Numbered from the stretch's first letter, positions 38,182-47,995 are shown. The stretch: 63,591 nucleotides of DNA from Alphaproteobacteria bacterium bin52 (GCA_002238645.1 MPMT01000022.1:1-63591), one strand, 5' to 3'. Notes: generated from the letters alone by a model not told the origin. Numbers and translations: made by a program.

Positions 38182-40926
38182 TCACCCGGGTACTGACGGG
38201 TCGGGGTCAGGCAGGAAGTCGCGGACCAGGTGCACCGCCTCGGCGAGGCTGCTGCGGATGACCGGTGTCTGCTCGGGAAAGGCGGTCTCGAACCGTCCCG
38301 GGAACCGCGGGTCCAGCATGACGAAGACGCCGGTATCACCGCTGCGCCGCATCAGCCGGCCAAAGGCCTGACGCAGCTTGAGCCGCACCAGCATGTCATC
38401 GTAGTGCCGGCCGCCGAACGCCTCGCGGCGCGCCCGGTGCACGATGCCGGGCACCTGCCACGGCACCCGTTCCATGACCAGCAGGCGGAGCGACAGGCCC
38501 GGCACGTCGACACCGTCCCGCACGGCGTCGGTCCCGAGCAGGCATGAGTTCATCTCTGCCCGAAAGATCCGGACCAGCGTCGAGACGTCCATTCCGTCGA
38601 CATGCTGCGCCAGCAAAGCCAGCCCGGCCCGGTCCAGCGGTGTGGCGATGCGCTGATGCACCTCGCGCAGACGCCTGATCGCGGTAAACAGGCCAAGGGC
38701 GCCGCCACCACCGGCGAGGAACAGCTGCAGGAAGGCGTCCGCCACCGCCACGACGTCGTATCGGTCGACATCGGTGACAACGACGACCCGGGTGCGGGCG
38801 GCATAGTCGAACGGGGAGGCAAAGGTGCACCGGTCAACCTCGCCCGGCAGGTGGGCAATCCCGGTGCGCTGCTCGGCAACCTGCCAGTCCTGTTCCTCGT
38901 TCCCCGACACGTCTCTCAGGCTAGCGGACGTCACGATAACGCCGTCCGCGTTCGCAAGGACCGCGCGGGAGAACGGCAGCGTCGGGTCGATCCAGTGCCG
39001 CTGCATGCCGACGTCAAACACGTGTCCGGCGCCACAGGTGACCTCGAACCGGTCGACAAAACCGTCGGTCTCGGCGGACTGCAGGGCTTCAAGCATGCCG
39101 ATCCAGGGGTCGAGCACATCGACGCATCGCTGCTCCAGCATGCGCAGGATAGAGGTGGTCTCGAGGCGCCGCACCTCGTCTGCCCCGCCGGCCGCCTGGC
39201 GCAACGCGTCAAGCAGTGCCCGGATGGCCCCGGCGAGACCACCAAGCGTCTCCGCCAGTCCGGCAGCCGCCTCATGCAGGGCTTCGTCGGACCGTTGCGG
39301 GAGACACTCCATCGAGTAGCGCGAGGCCCGACCGCCGTTGGCGTCGAGCACCTGCCGACAGACGCATGCGAGGAAGGTCTCCGCCGCACCGGCCGGGCTG
39401 CCGGACTCGACGCGCCCCAGCCATCCTGGGCTCGGCAGGCCCTGCACATGCCTGATCACGTCACCAAGCGGATCGCGCACCCGCTCTGCGCCATCGCGAA
39501 GCCCGGCTGCCAGCCGTTCGATCCTTCTGACCACGCCACTGCCGCCGCGCCTGGTCTCGCCGCCGGCGAACCAGCCGCGCAGAAACAGCGTTTCGCGGCC
39601 GGTCAGCCGGTTTGCGAAGGCGCTGTCGGCGGCATCGAACAGGTGGTGACCCTCGTCGAACACATAGCGGTCCGGCATCCTCGTGCTGTCGGCTGTCGCG
39701 GCCTGGGTCAGAACCAGGGCATGGTTGGCGATCACCAGCCGCGCACGGTGCGACTGTCGCCGTGACTTTTCGACAAAACACCGGTCGTAGTGCGGGCACA
39801 GTGCATGCAGGCACTCGCCGCGGCGCACCGCGAGACCCAGGGTGTCGCGATGTCCCAGCAGGTCTGGGAGCCAGGACGGGAAATCGTCGCCGGTCATGTC
39901 CCCGTCACGCGTCGCCGTGGTCCAGCGGGCCATGAGGCCAAGTGCCGTACCGCTGCCGGGCACTCGCCCGAAGCCCCGGGTGGTTTCCTCCAGCGCCAGC
40001 AGGCAGAGGTAATTCTCCTGGCCCTTGCGCACGACCACGTTCCGGGCCTTGCCGACCGGATCCGGATACATCCGGTCCAGTTCCCGGTCGAGCTGCTGCT
40101 GCAGGTTGCGGGTGTAGGTGGACAGCCACACCGTCGCGGTATTGCGTTCCGCCCACAGCCCGGCCGGCGCCACGTAGCCCAGGGTCTTGCCGACCCCGGT
40201 TCCGGCCTCCGCAAGAACCACACGGGGGCCGCTGTCGGATCCGGACGGCAGGAAGGCGCCGGTGGCCGCGACGGCAAAGTCGACCTGGCCGGACCGTCGC
40301 TCCGCCTGCGGACCGAGCAGCTCGCCGAGCCTGGTCCGCGCCTCGTCCTCGCCGACCGGCAGGTGTTCCGCTCCCCGGTCCGGCGGCAGGTCCGACCACG
40401 CCTGCAGCCTCGACCAGACCTCGTGGTCTTCGGGGAACCCGGAGACCGTGTCCGGGTCAATGCCGAGAACCTCAAGCACTAACGGGGCCCATGGCCAGGC
40501 GGCAAGGTGCATGGCACGCGCGACCGCGTCGGCGGTCGCATCGGTGTCATCTTCGAGGTCTGCGAGCAGGGCGTCGACTGCACGAGGCAGCAGCATCGCT
40601 TCCTCGAACCGGTCTCGCGGCGCCGGCAGGTTCAGGACATGAGCGAGCCCCCGGGGTGTCGGCAGGATGAACCGTGCCGGGTGGACGAAGGCAAACAGTT
40701 CGAGGACGTCGAATCCGACCATCTCCGCCGACCCGAGGCGGCGACGCACCGCCTGCAGATGACAGACCAGCGGCGGTTCGGCGTGCGCCCGGTCCCTCGC
40801 GCCCGCGTTGTCGAGATCCTCGATCTCGCCGTCACCGCTGATCCAGACGCTGCGTGTCACACCGGGCCACAGCACCGGTGTCCGGGTTACGGCATCGCCG
40901 GGACCGGGGCGTGGCCGATAAGGCAT
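38182..40926 (-). CDS. DinG/XPD-type ATP-dependent DNA helicase
   Basis: A 914-residue superfamily 2 helicase. Walker A is EAGTGVGKT (residues 240-248), the DEAH-box equivalent is FDEGHHLFD, and C-terminal motifs include LIVTSASL-like VIVTSASLRD and the end motif QAFGRLMRRSGD. A cysteine cluster (GECLHALCPHYDRC) between motifs I and II fits the iron-sulfur domain of DinG/XPD proteins, which unwind D-loops, R-loops or G4 DNA. The N-terminal 220 residues precede the helicase core and may be a degenerate nuclease-like domain. A diverged copy of its 5' end lies at 48755-48957. Confidence 0.9.
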   Translation of the reverse strand: MPYRPRPGPGDAVTRTPVLWPGVTRSVWISGDGEIEDLDNAGARDRAHAEPPLVCHLQAVRRRLGSAEMVGFDVLELFAFVHPARFILPTPRGLAHVLNLPAPRDRFEEAMLLPRAVDALLADLEDDTDATADAVARAMHLAAWPWAPLVLEVLGIDPDTVSGFPEDHEVWSRLQAWSDLPPDRGAEHLPVGEDEARTRLGELLGPQAERRSGQVDFAVAATGAFLPSGSDSGPRVVLAEAGTGVGKTLGYVAPAGLWAERNTATVWLSTYTRNLQQQLDRELDRMYPDPVGKARNVVVRKGQENYLCLLALEETTRGFGRVPGSGTALGLMARWTTATRDGDMTGDDFPSWLPDLLGHRDTLGLAVRRGECLHALCPHYDRCFVEKSRRQSHRARLVIANHALVLTQAATADSTRMPDRYVFDEGHHLFDAADSAFANRLTGRETLFLRGWFAGGETRRGGSGVVRRIERLAAGLRDGAERVRDPLGDVIRHVQGLPSPGWLGRVESGSPAGAAETFLACVCRQVLDANGGRASRYSMECLPQRSDEALHEAAAGLAETLGGLAGAIRALLDALRQAAGGADEVRRLETTSILRMLEQRCVDVLDPWIGMLEALQSAETDGFVDRFEVTCGAGHVFDVGMQRHWIDPTLPFSRAVLANADGVIVTSASLRDVSGNEEQDWQVAEQRTGIAHLPGEVDRCTFASPFDYAARTRVVVVTDVDRYDVVAVADAFLQLFLAGGGGALGLFTAIRRLREVHQRIATPLDRAGLALLAQHVDGMDVSTLVRIFRAEMNSCLLGTDAVRDGVDVPGLSLRLLVMERVPWQVPGIVHRARREAFGGRHYDDMLVRLKLRQAFGRLMRRSGDTGVFVMLDPRFPGRFETAFPEQTPVIRSSLAEAVHLVRDFLPDPDPSVPG

Positions 40927-41609
40927 GTCAGACAGCTCACGCTCCCCGTTCCCAGGCTGCGAGGGCAGGGATCAGACCACAGCCCGGACGCAACGACAAT
41001 GCCGCGCCGACGCCCGACAGGGGACGGGAACGGCGCACCCGCCCGGCATCGGTCCATAGGTGCTCCCGCCCGGACGATGTGGAACACCTGCTCCGGCGTC
41101 ACATGTGCGGCCTCGCCCCGGAGCGGCGATTTCGCGAAGGTTCGATGATGGCAGACATCCCGGCAGGGATGCGCCGGCGGGATGAACACCTTGGGCGCAG
41201 AGCTGCGACCAGCGGAACGCGGCGACTTCATCCACCGGGCCTTCCAGGTCGCGGCAGGCACCAGCTCCACCCCGGGGCTCCGGGCGTCGGTCGATCCAGG
41301 CAGTGCGCACGCAGCCGCTGTGGCCGTTTCAGGAGCAGCCGACGGGTCTCCCCAAACATCCGCGCTGCTGCAGAACCCCTTGTCCCCGACCCCGGCGGGC
41401 ACAATGGCGCAGGCGGGCCCGGAGACCGGCGAGACCGACCATCGTGGTTCGCATCGTGGCCTTGCGGCGCGCCTCGTTCTCGATCTGGACAAGGACCGCA
41501 TGTCCGCCGGGATTCTCGGTGCGGTTACGCCTCTCTCCGCTTTCTCATCCTGTGCCGCCAGGTCTATGCTGCGCCTCCGGCTCTGCAATCACCTGGGGAA
41601 AGTCCGAAC
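40927..41609. other. gene-free stretch upstream of the helicase and dehydrogenase genes
   Basis: Open frames on both strands here are Ala/Arg/Pro-rich shadows of GC-rich DNA without family resemblance. The stretch must hold promoters for the divergent helicase and dehydrogenase genes. The part next to the helicase (to about 40980) is duplicated near 48900-48957. It may contain remnants of an old gene, but none is identifiable. Confidence 0.5.
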
Positions 41610-42620
41610 ATGCCTGCCGACATTTCTCTCGACGAATGCCGCGCTCTCGCATTCGACGCCTTTTCCAATGCGGGCGTCTGCCGCGCCCAGGCCGAGGCAA
41701 CCGCCGACCATATCACCCGCGCGGAGGCCGACGGCTGCAAGAGCCACGGCCTTTTCCGCCTGCCGGGCTTCATCGCCTCGGTGAAGAGTGGCAGCGCGGA
41801 CCCGCAGGCGGAACCCGAGATCATCGATGCCGCGCCGGGGCTGGTTGCCGTCGACGGCCGGCGCTGTCTGGCGCCGCTGTCCATCGCGCGCGGGCGCGTC
41901 CTGCTGGCCGAGAAGACCCGCTCCCAGGGCGCAGCCTGCATGACGGTCCGGAACTCGCTCAACTTCTCGGCCCTGTGGCCGGATATCGAGCCCCTGGCCG
42001 AGCAGGGTTTCGTTGCCTTCACCTTTGTCAATTCGCAGAGCTTCGTGGCGCCCGCAGGTGGCACCAACGCCCTGTTCGGCACCAACCCGATGGCATTCGC
42101 CTGCCCGCGCGATGGTGGCCGGGCGCCGATGATCTTCGACCAGGCGTCCTCGGCAACGGCGCGCGGGGAACTCCAGATTGCCGCCCGGGACGGTCATGAG
42201 GCACCGCCCGGAGCCGGCCTTGGCCCGGACGGCATGCCCACCACCGACCCCTCGGAAATCCTGAAGGGCGTGCAGCTGCCGTTCGGCGGCTACAAGGGCT
42301 CGGCGATCGCGCTCATGGTGGAATTGATGACCGGAGGGCTTTCCGGCGGCTTCTTCGGCTACGAAAGCAAGGCGGCCTACAAGGGTGACGGCGGGCCCGC
42401 CAACACCTGCCAGTCCTTCATCGCCATCGACCCGGCCCGGGTCGCGGGACCCGGATTCCTCGCGCATGTCGAGGAGTTGTTCGAACGGCTGCTCGCCGAC
42501 GGCGACGCGCGGCTGCCGGGCGACCGGCGGATTGCGAACCGCGCCCGCACGGCCGAGGAGGGCATTACGGTCGAGGACATGCTCTACGCCACCGTATGCA
42601 AACTTGCCGGCAGGGCGTAG
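41610..42620 (+). CDS. malate/L-lactate dehydrogenase family oxidoreductase (YlbC/AllD group)
   Basis: A 336-residue NAD(P)-dependent oxidoreductase of the Ldh_2 family, unrelated to classical lactate dehydrogenases. It shows the N-terminal helix, SHGLFRLPGF, AVDGRRCLAPL, FGTNPMAFACPR and PFGGYKGSAIALMVELM. The family includes ureidoglycolate dehydrogenase AllD, (R)-sulfolactate and piperideine-2-carboxylate reductases. AllD would fit the AllE encoded upstream in the window, but the gene is 17 kb away and the sequence is not decisive. Confidence 0.85.
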   Translation: MPADISLDECRALAFDAFSNAGVCRAQAEATADHITRAEADGCKSHGLFRLPGFIASVKSGSADPQAEPEIIDAAPGLVAVDGRRCLAPLSIARGRVLLAEKTRSQGAACMTVRNSLNFSALWPDIEPLAEQGFVAFTFVNSQSFVAPAGGTNALFGTNPMAFACPRDGGRAPMIFDQASSATARGELQIAARDGHEAPPGAGLGPDGMPTTDPSEILKGVQLPFGGYKGSAIALMVELMTGGLSGGFFGYESKAAYKGDGGPANTCQSFIAIDPARVAGPGFLAHVEELFERLLADGDARLPGDRRIANRARTAEEGITVEDMLYATVCKLAGRA

Positions 42621-42705
42621 CGCGGCCTCCGGCCCGGGCCGACCTGCGTCAGGGTCGCAGGAACGAATTGCCGACGCCCGCAGGGCGAACCGGCCACACG
42701 GGCTT

Positions 42706-42910
42706 CACGTGCAACGACCAGACCAGGGATCTGCTCGGCCGCGTTCGGGAGTTCATTGAAAGCCGCGTCTGTCCGAACCAGGAGGCCTGTTGCGAGCAGC
42801 CGGAACAAGGCGACAGCCGCTGGAAGGACACTCCGGTCCTGGAGGCACTGAAGGAGTAGGTGCGCGGGGAGGGCCCCTGGAGGGCGTGTCCCCGGGATTG
42901 GCGCAACACC
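42706..42910 (+). pseudogene. acyl-CoA dehydrogenase N-terminal fragment, broken by a stop
   Basis: The frame encodes NDQTRDLLGRVREFIE, then CPNQEACCEQ and PVLEALKE, matching the start of large acyl-CoA dehydrogenases. It then hits TAG at 42857-42859. The same frame continues after the stop with VRGEGPWRACP, which still aligns with the family (ARAEGLWNLFLP in functional proteins), before similarity fades. About 90% of the gene is missing. Confidence 0.65.
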
Positions 42911-42995
42911 GAGGTCCAATCACGTCGACCAAGAAACGTCGTCCGCTCGACGGTTCTGCAAGAGGTTCCAACCCGGAAAACGAAAACCGGCGACT

Positions 42996-43532
42996 TCACG
43001 ACCTGCGCGGGCTCAACAGGCTGCTGCCTCGGTCGAGCATCCCGTGGAACAGCACGGTACCGAACCTGCAGGCGCGGATCGATGGCAGGATCGCGGTGGA
43101 ATGCCCGGTCCTGACGGTCAGCGTGTCGTCATCGACGGCGGTGAAGCCCAGGCGCCCGGCGGTCGCCCGTGCAGAGGGGTTCGCCTCGCCGGTACGGTTC
43201 AGGGCAACCGCGACCGGCTCGGCGGTCACCGGGGTGCCGTCCGAGAAGAATCGGCCAGGTGCAAGCTCCACGGTCCAGGTGCCGTCGTCGTTCTGCGTGG
43301 CAGAGGCCGCGAGGTTCGGCACCACCTCGCCCTAGCGGGACACGCGGAACAGTTTCTCGGCGATGCCGTGACTCGCGAGCGCCCAGCCGTTCGGGCCTTC
43401 GCCGGCATCGAGGCCGGAGACGAGGAACGTCAGACCGATTGTTACATCCTCCGCATGGGAAGTGGCGGGCGTAATGATCGCGCCTGCAATGGCGGCCGCG
43501 GCGAGCCTTCGGGACAAACTGGAACAGGTCAT
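42996..43532 (-). pseudogene. NikA-like ABC substrate-binding protein, nonsense-interrupted and truncated
   Basis: The minus-strand frame starts at 43532 with a signal peptide (SSLSRRLAAAAIAGAII, then TSHA) and reads VTIGLTFLVSGLDAGEG and IAEKLFRVSR, then TAG at 43332-43334. The same frame continues GEVVPNLAASATQNDDGTWT and FFSDGTPVTAE, typical of nickel/peptide-binding proteins, where intact homologs read R-E-G-E-V-V. A single GAG-to-TAG change explains the stop. The frame ends near 42996 after about 180 codons, whereas intact proteins have about 500. Its start overlaps the DUF1636 stop (ATGA), so it was the second gene of that operon. Confidence 0.8.
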
Positions 43533-44041
43533 GGGTTGTCGCTCTTGCGGGTTGAGTGTCGGGGCGCGAGGCAAAGCGGTTCGTCCAGGTCGCCCGCGAA
43601 GCCGAGAGGCGGGATGCGGGCGAGGATGCCCGCGCGGAGAACCTCCGGCCGCGCGGGTCTGGGCAGATAGCCGGCCTCGGCCTCGGCTTCGGCATAGGCC
43701 GCGGCAACGCACAGGACATCGCCGGCATGAAGCGTGGGGTCGAGATCGCCGAAGAGACAGGTGAGGCGGCCGGGAGCCGAGAACGCGATGGCGCATGACC
43801 GCTTGCAATTACTCTTGCAATTCACGCCGCGCAGGCGGATGCCCCGGCGCGCGGCCGTGCTGTCGGGAAAGGCGTGTGCCACGGCCTGTGCCAGACGCCG
43901 ACCACCTCGCAGCTCGAGGCCGGAGTTGCTGTCCTCGCGCGCGTCGCGGCAGCGCAGGCAGATCGAAAGTGTCGGTCCGTCGTCGCCCGCCTGCCCGAAA
44001 GACGGGAGCAGGCAGGCCCGACCGTCGCGAGTCGTGTGCAT
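43529..44041 (-). CDS. DUF1636 family metal-related protein
   Basis: A 170-residue protein of the DUF1636 family, seen next to cobalt/zinc uptake genes. It has paired cysteines near the start (LSICLRCRDA) and a second set (GVNCKSNCKRSC), then FSAPGRLTCLFGDLDP and the end region ILARIPPL. The cysteines could bind a metal or an iron-sulfur cluster; the function is not established. It lies 71 bp from a Zur-box palindrome and is translationally coupled to the broken NikA-like gene. Confidence 0.82.
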   Translation of the reverse strand: MHTTRDGRACLLPSFGQAGDDGPTLSICLRCRDAREDSNSGLELRGGRRLAQAVAHAFPDSTAARRGIRLRGVNCKSNCKRSCAIAFSAPGRLTCLFGDLDPTLHAGDVLCVAAAYAEAEAEAGYLPRPARPEVLRAGILARIPPLGFAGDLDEPLCLAPRHSTRKSDNP

Positions 44042-44112
44042 GGCACCCCCTTTCCTGACGACACGCCCGGTTTCCAGGGAGGCGCCTGGCTCTTGCAAAC
44101 ACAAAGCTACGA

Positions 44113-44129
44113 ATGTTATATTATAACAT
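44113..44129. promoter_or_regulatory. Zur-box-like operator
   Basis: ATGTTATATTATAACAT is a perfect 17-bp palindrome in otherwise GC-rich DNA. It matches the alphaproteobacterial Zur (zinc uptake regulator) operator core GTTATATTATAAC. It sits in the intergenic region between the divergent DUF1636 gene (start 44041) and znuA (start 44223), placed to repress both when zinc is sufficient. Confidence 0.85.
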
Positions 44130-44222
44130 GTCATATACCCTGTCGCCGGTCTTCGGACCAGTGGGTGGCCTCGCCCGGCGGGCCTTCCCTCGCCGCTATC
44201 CTGAAGCCTGAAAGGAGTTTCG

Positions 44223-45299
44223 ATGCTCGCACGCAGAGCGCTTCTGACGTCCGCCACCGCCATCCTCGTCCTGTCGCTCGCCGCCCCGGCAGCCGCGCAG
44301 GCCCGCGAGCCGATCCCGATGGTCGCCACGTTTTCGATCCTCGGCGACATGGCAAAGCGCATCGGAGGCGAGCATGTCGACGTCACCACGCTCGTCGGCC
44401 CCGACGGCGACACGCATGTTTACCAGCCGACCCCCGCAGACGCCCGGGCCATCAGCGAAGCGCGGATCCTTGTCGTCAACGGGCTGGGGTTCGAGGGCTG
44501 GTTGAACCGGCTGATAGACGCTTCGGACTTCCGCGGTATCCGGGTGACGGCGACCGACGGCATTGAGCCGATCGTGTTCGGCGACGAGCACGAGCACGGC
44601 GACATCCACAAGGTCCACGCCGAAGAGGACGGGCATGACCACGATCGCGGTGACCAGGCCGAGGCCGGTGATGATCACGACCGCGAGAAGCACGCCGAGG
44701 TAGCGACGCACGATCATGAGGACGACCACTAAGAAGGGGCGCACGCCGAGTCAGGCCACGACCACCATGGCGCTTTCGACCCGCACGCCTGGCAGAGCCT
44801 CGGCAATGCCGTAGCCTATGTCGACAATATCACTGATGCCCTGGCCAAGGCCGATCCGGTGAATGCGACCGACTTCTACCGGAACCGTGCAGCCTACGTC
44901 GCCGAGATCGAGACGCTCGATGCAGAGATCCGCAATATCGTGGCCCGCGTGCTGGCTGACCGCCGCACCATCGTTACCTCGCACGACGCTTTCCAGTATT
45001 TCGGTCGCGACTACGGGCTTGAATTTGTCGCACCGCAGGGGCTCAGTACCGAGTCGGAGGCGTCCGCGAAGGATATCGTCCGCCTGATCCGGCAGATCCG
45101 GGAACTGGGAATCCGTGCCGTCTTTGTCGAGAATATCGCGGACCCTCGCCTCCTGGAACGCATCGCCGACGAGACAGGAGCTGCAATCGGCGGCACGCTC
45201 TATCCCGGCGCGCTGTCCGGCCCGGACGGTCCGGCACCGACCTACCTCGACATGATGCGGCACAACGCGATGACGCTCGCGCAGGCGCTGACGTCGTAA
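44223..45299 (+). pseudogene. znuA: zinc ABC transporter substrate-binding protein ZnuA, interrupted by an in-frame stop
   Basis: AAAGGAG precedes an ATG and an export signal (ATAILVLSLAAPAAAQA). The mature part is ZnuA: VATFSILGDMAKRIGG, the zinc His in DTHVYQPTPADA, NGLGFEGWLNRL and a His/Asp-rich loop. TAA at 44730-44732 stops the frame after 169 codons, inside that loop. The same frame continues without interruption: HDHHGAFDPHAWQSL, VTSHDAFQYFGRDYG and an intact C-terminus at 45299. Removing one stop restores a 358-residue ZnuA. No znuB or znuC follows. Sequencing error is an alternative to true decay. Confidence 0.88.
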
Positions 45300-45934
45300 G
45301 GCCCGGCCAGGGCAGGCAGGCACGGAACCGGCTCGGCTTGTGACAGATGAGGAACATGAAGCATGAACATTCCCGCCACAGTGACCACGGTCCGATGACG
45401 TGCACGGCGATGCGCGGGACCGGCCGCGAGCAGTCCTTCGTTTGCGGAGAAACCGGCAAGGACGGCAGAACGATCTCCCGGCTGCTCGCTACCGGGTTCT
45501 GGCAGACGTTGCGGTCAGTTCCGGGGGCGGCTGCCGCTCCGTCCCCGGAACAGACTGGCTTTCGCCTGCGCGCGAAGCCGGTCGTTCCCCGAGCACTGTG
45601 CTCCGATCCTGGAGTTTCGCCATGTTCACCCTGTGAAACATCGACGTGCAGACCCTGGCTGCCTTGTTCCCCTGCGAGGCACGTTCCCGCCGGGTGCAGT
45701 CTTCGTTCACCGACAGCCCGTCGAGGCAGCAGCTGACCGGGCCACTGCACACCCTGCATCAGCGGGCCGGAACGCGGGATAGGCGGGACGCCGGACTTGC
45801 GGGAACGAAGGGACAGGTCGGCACACCAGGCATGAGGTTGTGTCCCGCACAGCGCTTTCCGCCAGCATCTGCGAGCCGGGCAGAGACCGCCGGGCGATAT
45901 TGAACGGCTTCAGGCACCGAAGGCAAAGGAACCC
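45300..45934. other. gene-free stretch between znuA and the COG0523 gene
   Basis: No family is recognisable on either strand in these 635 bp. Open frames are short and have no Shine-Dalgarno or domain resemblance. It may be the remains of lost genes (znuB/znuC would be expected near here), but no trace of ABC motifs is seen. Confidence 0.5.
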
Positions 45935-46891
45935 ATGGATCTGATCCCCGTTACCGTTCTGACCGGCTGTCTCGGTGCCAGCAAGACGACCCTCCTGAAC
46001 CGCATTCTGACCGAGGAGCGCGACAGGAAATACGACGTGGTTGTCAACGAGTTCGGCGAAATCGGCATCGACAACGACTTCGTGGTCAACGCCGACGAGG
46101 AAGAGTTCGAGATGAACAACGATTGCATCTGCTGCACCGTGCGCGGGGATCTGATCCGTTTCCTTGGCAGCTTGATGAAGCGGCAAGGTGGCTTCGATGG
46201 AATCCCGATCGAGACTACGGGCCTTGCCGACCCCGCGCCGGTCGCCCGGAACTTCCTTGTCGACGAAGATGTTCGGGGACGGACCCGGCTTGGTTCGATC
46301 ATGACGGTGGTCGACGCTTGCCATGTCATCCAGCGGCTGGAAGACAGCCATGAGACGCTGGAAGAGGTTGCCTTTGTCGACATCATCCGTCTCGACAAGA
46401 CCGATCTTGTGTCGGCCGATGAACTGGCGCGGAAAAAAAGTTGCATCCGTTCGATCAATGCGACGGCAGTGATCCGTCGCACGCACCGATGCGAGGTGGG
46501 GCTTGACACGGTTCTGGAGCGACGGGCCTTCGATCTCGATCGCATACCGGCGATCGAACCGGACTTTGGTGCGGAAGACGACCATGAACACGACGATGCC
46601 GTGAAGAGCGTGTTCCTGCGCGCCGACCGGCCGTTGGACGGAAACCGTCCCACGAAAAGGTTGCAGCGCCTGTTTGTCGAGCGTGGCCAGGACCTTCTGC
46701 GAACCACGGGGGTGCTTTCATTCCCGGGTCACGAAAAGCAGTATGTTGTCCAGGCGGTCCATATGCTGTTGGCAGGCAATTTCACGAAGTCCGGGAGCCC
46801 GGACGAGAACCGGGAGAGGCGCTTGAGTTTCATCGGACGAAACATTGATGAGTTGGATTTGCGCCAGCAGTACAAGGCCTGCGTCGCATGA
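45935..46891 (+). CDS. COG0523 (CobW/ZigA-like) metallochaperone GTPase with altered nucleotide motifs
   Basis: A 318-residue COG0523 protein of the zinc-linked type: VNEFGEIGIDND, the metal-binding C-x-C-C (C64, C66, C67), IETTGLADPAPV and the C-terminal domain with HEHDDAVKS. Two key GTPase positions differ. The P-loop reads GCLGASKTT, with Ser16 where GAGKTT is nearly invariant, and the base-recognition motif is LDKTD (Asp154) instead of NKTD. Each is one transition away from consensus. The frame is intact. It precedes and overlaps the WD40 gene by 4 bp. Confidence 0.86.
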   Translation: MDLIPVTVLTGCLGASKTTLLNRILTEERDRKYDVVVNEFGEIGIDNDFVVNADEEEFEMNNDCICCTVRGDLIRFLGSLMKRQGGFDGIPIETTGLADPAPVARNFLVDEDVRGRTRLGSIMTVVDACHVIQRLEDSHETLEEVAFVDIIRLDKTDLVSADELARKKSCIRSINATAVIRRTHRCEVGLDTVLERRAFDLDRIPAIEPDFGAEDDHEHDDAVKSVFLRADRPLDGNRPTKRLQRLFVERGQDLLRTTGVLSFPGHEKQYVVQAVHMLLAGNFTKSGSPDENRERRLSFIGRNIDELDLRQQYKACVA

Positions 46892-47949
46892 GCCTGTTCG
46901 CTGAAAAGGGCAAGAAGTCGCTGCTTGATCTCATCGGCAGCGGTCGGAATCTCGACGCTTATGTGGTGGGCGTTGTGTTCCTTGAGGAGGGACTGCTTGC
47001 GGCTGCGCTCGTGGACGGTCGAGTTGCGTTCATCAACAGCGAAAGCACAAGTCCTGCGTCTTTTGTTTCGGCGCATGACGGGACCTGTCTGTCGCTGGCC
47101 GGCGACCCGGGGGGCCAGCGCGTTCTGACGGGCGGAGACGATGGACGGCTGGTGAGCACCGATACCGACGGTGAGACCACCGAAATCGCAGCCATTTCTG
47201 GGCGGTGGGTCGAGCCGATTGCAGTCAGCAGGGCATCCGGCCTGTGCGCAGCGGCTTTCGGCAAGACAGTGTCCCTTTTTGCTCGAGATGGAAGCGCAGT
47301 CGGACGGTTCGAACATGCAAACACGGTCAGCGGTCTGGCATTCGACCCGAAAGGACGACGGATCGCCGCCGCGCACTATGGCGGAGCCAGCCTCTGGTGG
47401 GCGAAGCTCGGCACACAGGAACCCAAACGGCTCACCTGGGCCGGCTCGCACCTGGATCTGACCTGGAGCCCGGACGGGAAGTACATCGTCACCGCCATGC
47501 AGGAGAATGAGCTGCACGGCTGGCGCGTCGCCGACAGCGTCGACATGCGCATGGCCGGCTACCCGAAGAAGGTGAAGTCGATGAGCTGGCTGCCGAAGGG
47601 AAGGTACCTGGCGACCGGTGGCGCGGACTCCGTCATTTGTTGGCCATTCCACGGCAAGAGCGGCCCCATGGGCAAGGCACCACTCGACCTCGGGTGGGGT
47701 TTCGAGGGTGTGGTGACGGCGGTGGCCGCTCACCCCAGGCATGACGTGATCGCCGCCGGATACAAGGACGGTACCACCATCCTCGTGCAGATCGAACGCG
47801 AGGACCCACTTCTGGTCAAGCGGCCTGGTGAAGGTGCCGTGACCGCGCTCGGCTGGTCGGCGGATGGACAGCATCTCGCACTCGGTACCGAGAGTGGTCT
47901 TGTCGGTCGACTCAAGCTTTCCGACTGGCGGACTTCATCCGGAGCGTAA
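46888..47949 (+). CDS. WD40-repeat protein linked to the COG0523 GTPase
   Basis: A 353-residue beta-propeller with about six or seven blades (for example GGQRVLTGGDDGRLV, PKGRYLATGGADSVI and DGQHLALGTESGL). The N-terminus EKGKKSLLDLI is typical of WD40 proteins encoded next to zinc-responsive COG0523 genes in alphaproteobacteria. No signal peptide is seen, so it is cytoplasmic. A scaffold for the GTPase is a reasonable guess; there is no direct evidence of function. Confidence 0.82.
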   Translation: MSLFAEKGKKSLLDLIGSGRNLDAYVVGVVFLEEGLLAAALVDGRVAFINSESTSPASFVSAHDGTCLSLAGDPGGQRVLTGGDDGRLVSTDTDGETTEIAAISGRWVEPIAVSRASGLCAAAFGKTVSLFARDGSAVGRFEHANTVSGLAFDPKGRRIAAAHYGGASLWWAKLGTQEPKRLTWAGSHLDLTWSPDGKYIVTAMQENELHGWRVADSVDMRMAGYPKKVKSMSWLPKGRYLATGGADSVICWPFHGKSGPMGKAPLDLGWGFEGVVTAVAAHPRHDVIAAGYKDGTTILVQIEREDPLLVKRPGEGAVTALGWSADGQHLALGTESGLVGRLKLSDWRTSSGA

Positions 47950-47995
47950 ACAGACGAACTCCAACCGAGATTCTTCGATGCAAGGGGTTCTCCTG

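Noticed and set aside
41041..41600. Possible decayed gene upstream of the malate/lactate-type dehydrogenase
   Set aside because: Fragments on either strand did not resemble any family convincingly, so it is left as gene-free.
42700..45299. Stop-codon reassignment (TAG/TAA read as sense) to explain three in-frame stops
   Set aside because: Normal genes in the window end at TAG, TAA and TGA at the expected family lengths, and two of the three interrupted genes are also truncated.
45347..45736. A 129-codon frame between znuA and the COG0523 gene
   Set aside because: No ribosome site, no domain resemblance, and overlapping frames on the other strand are equally open.
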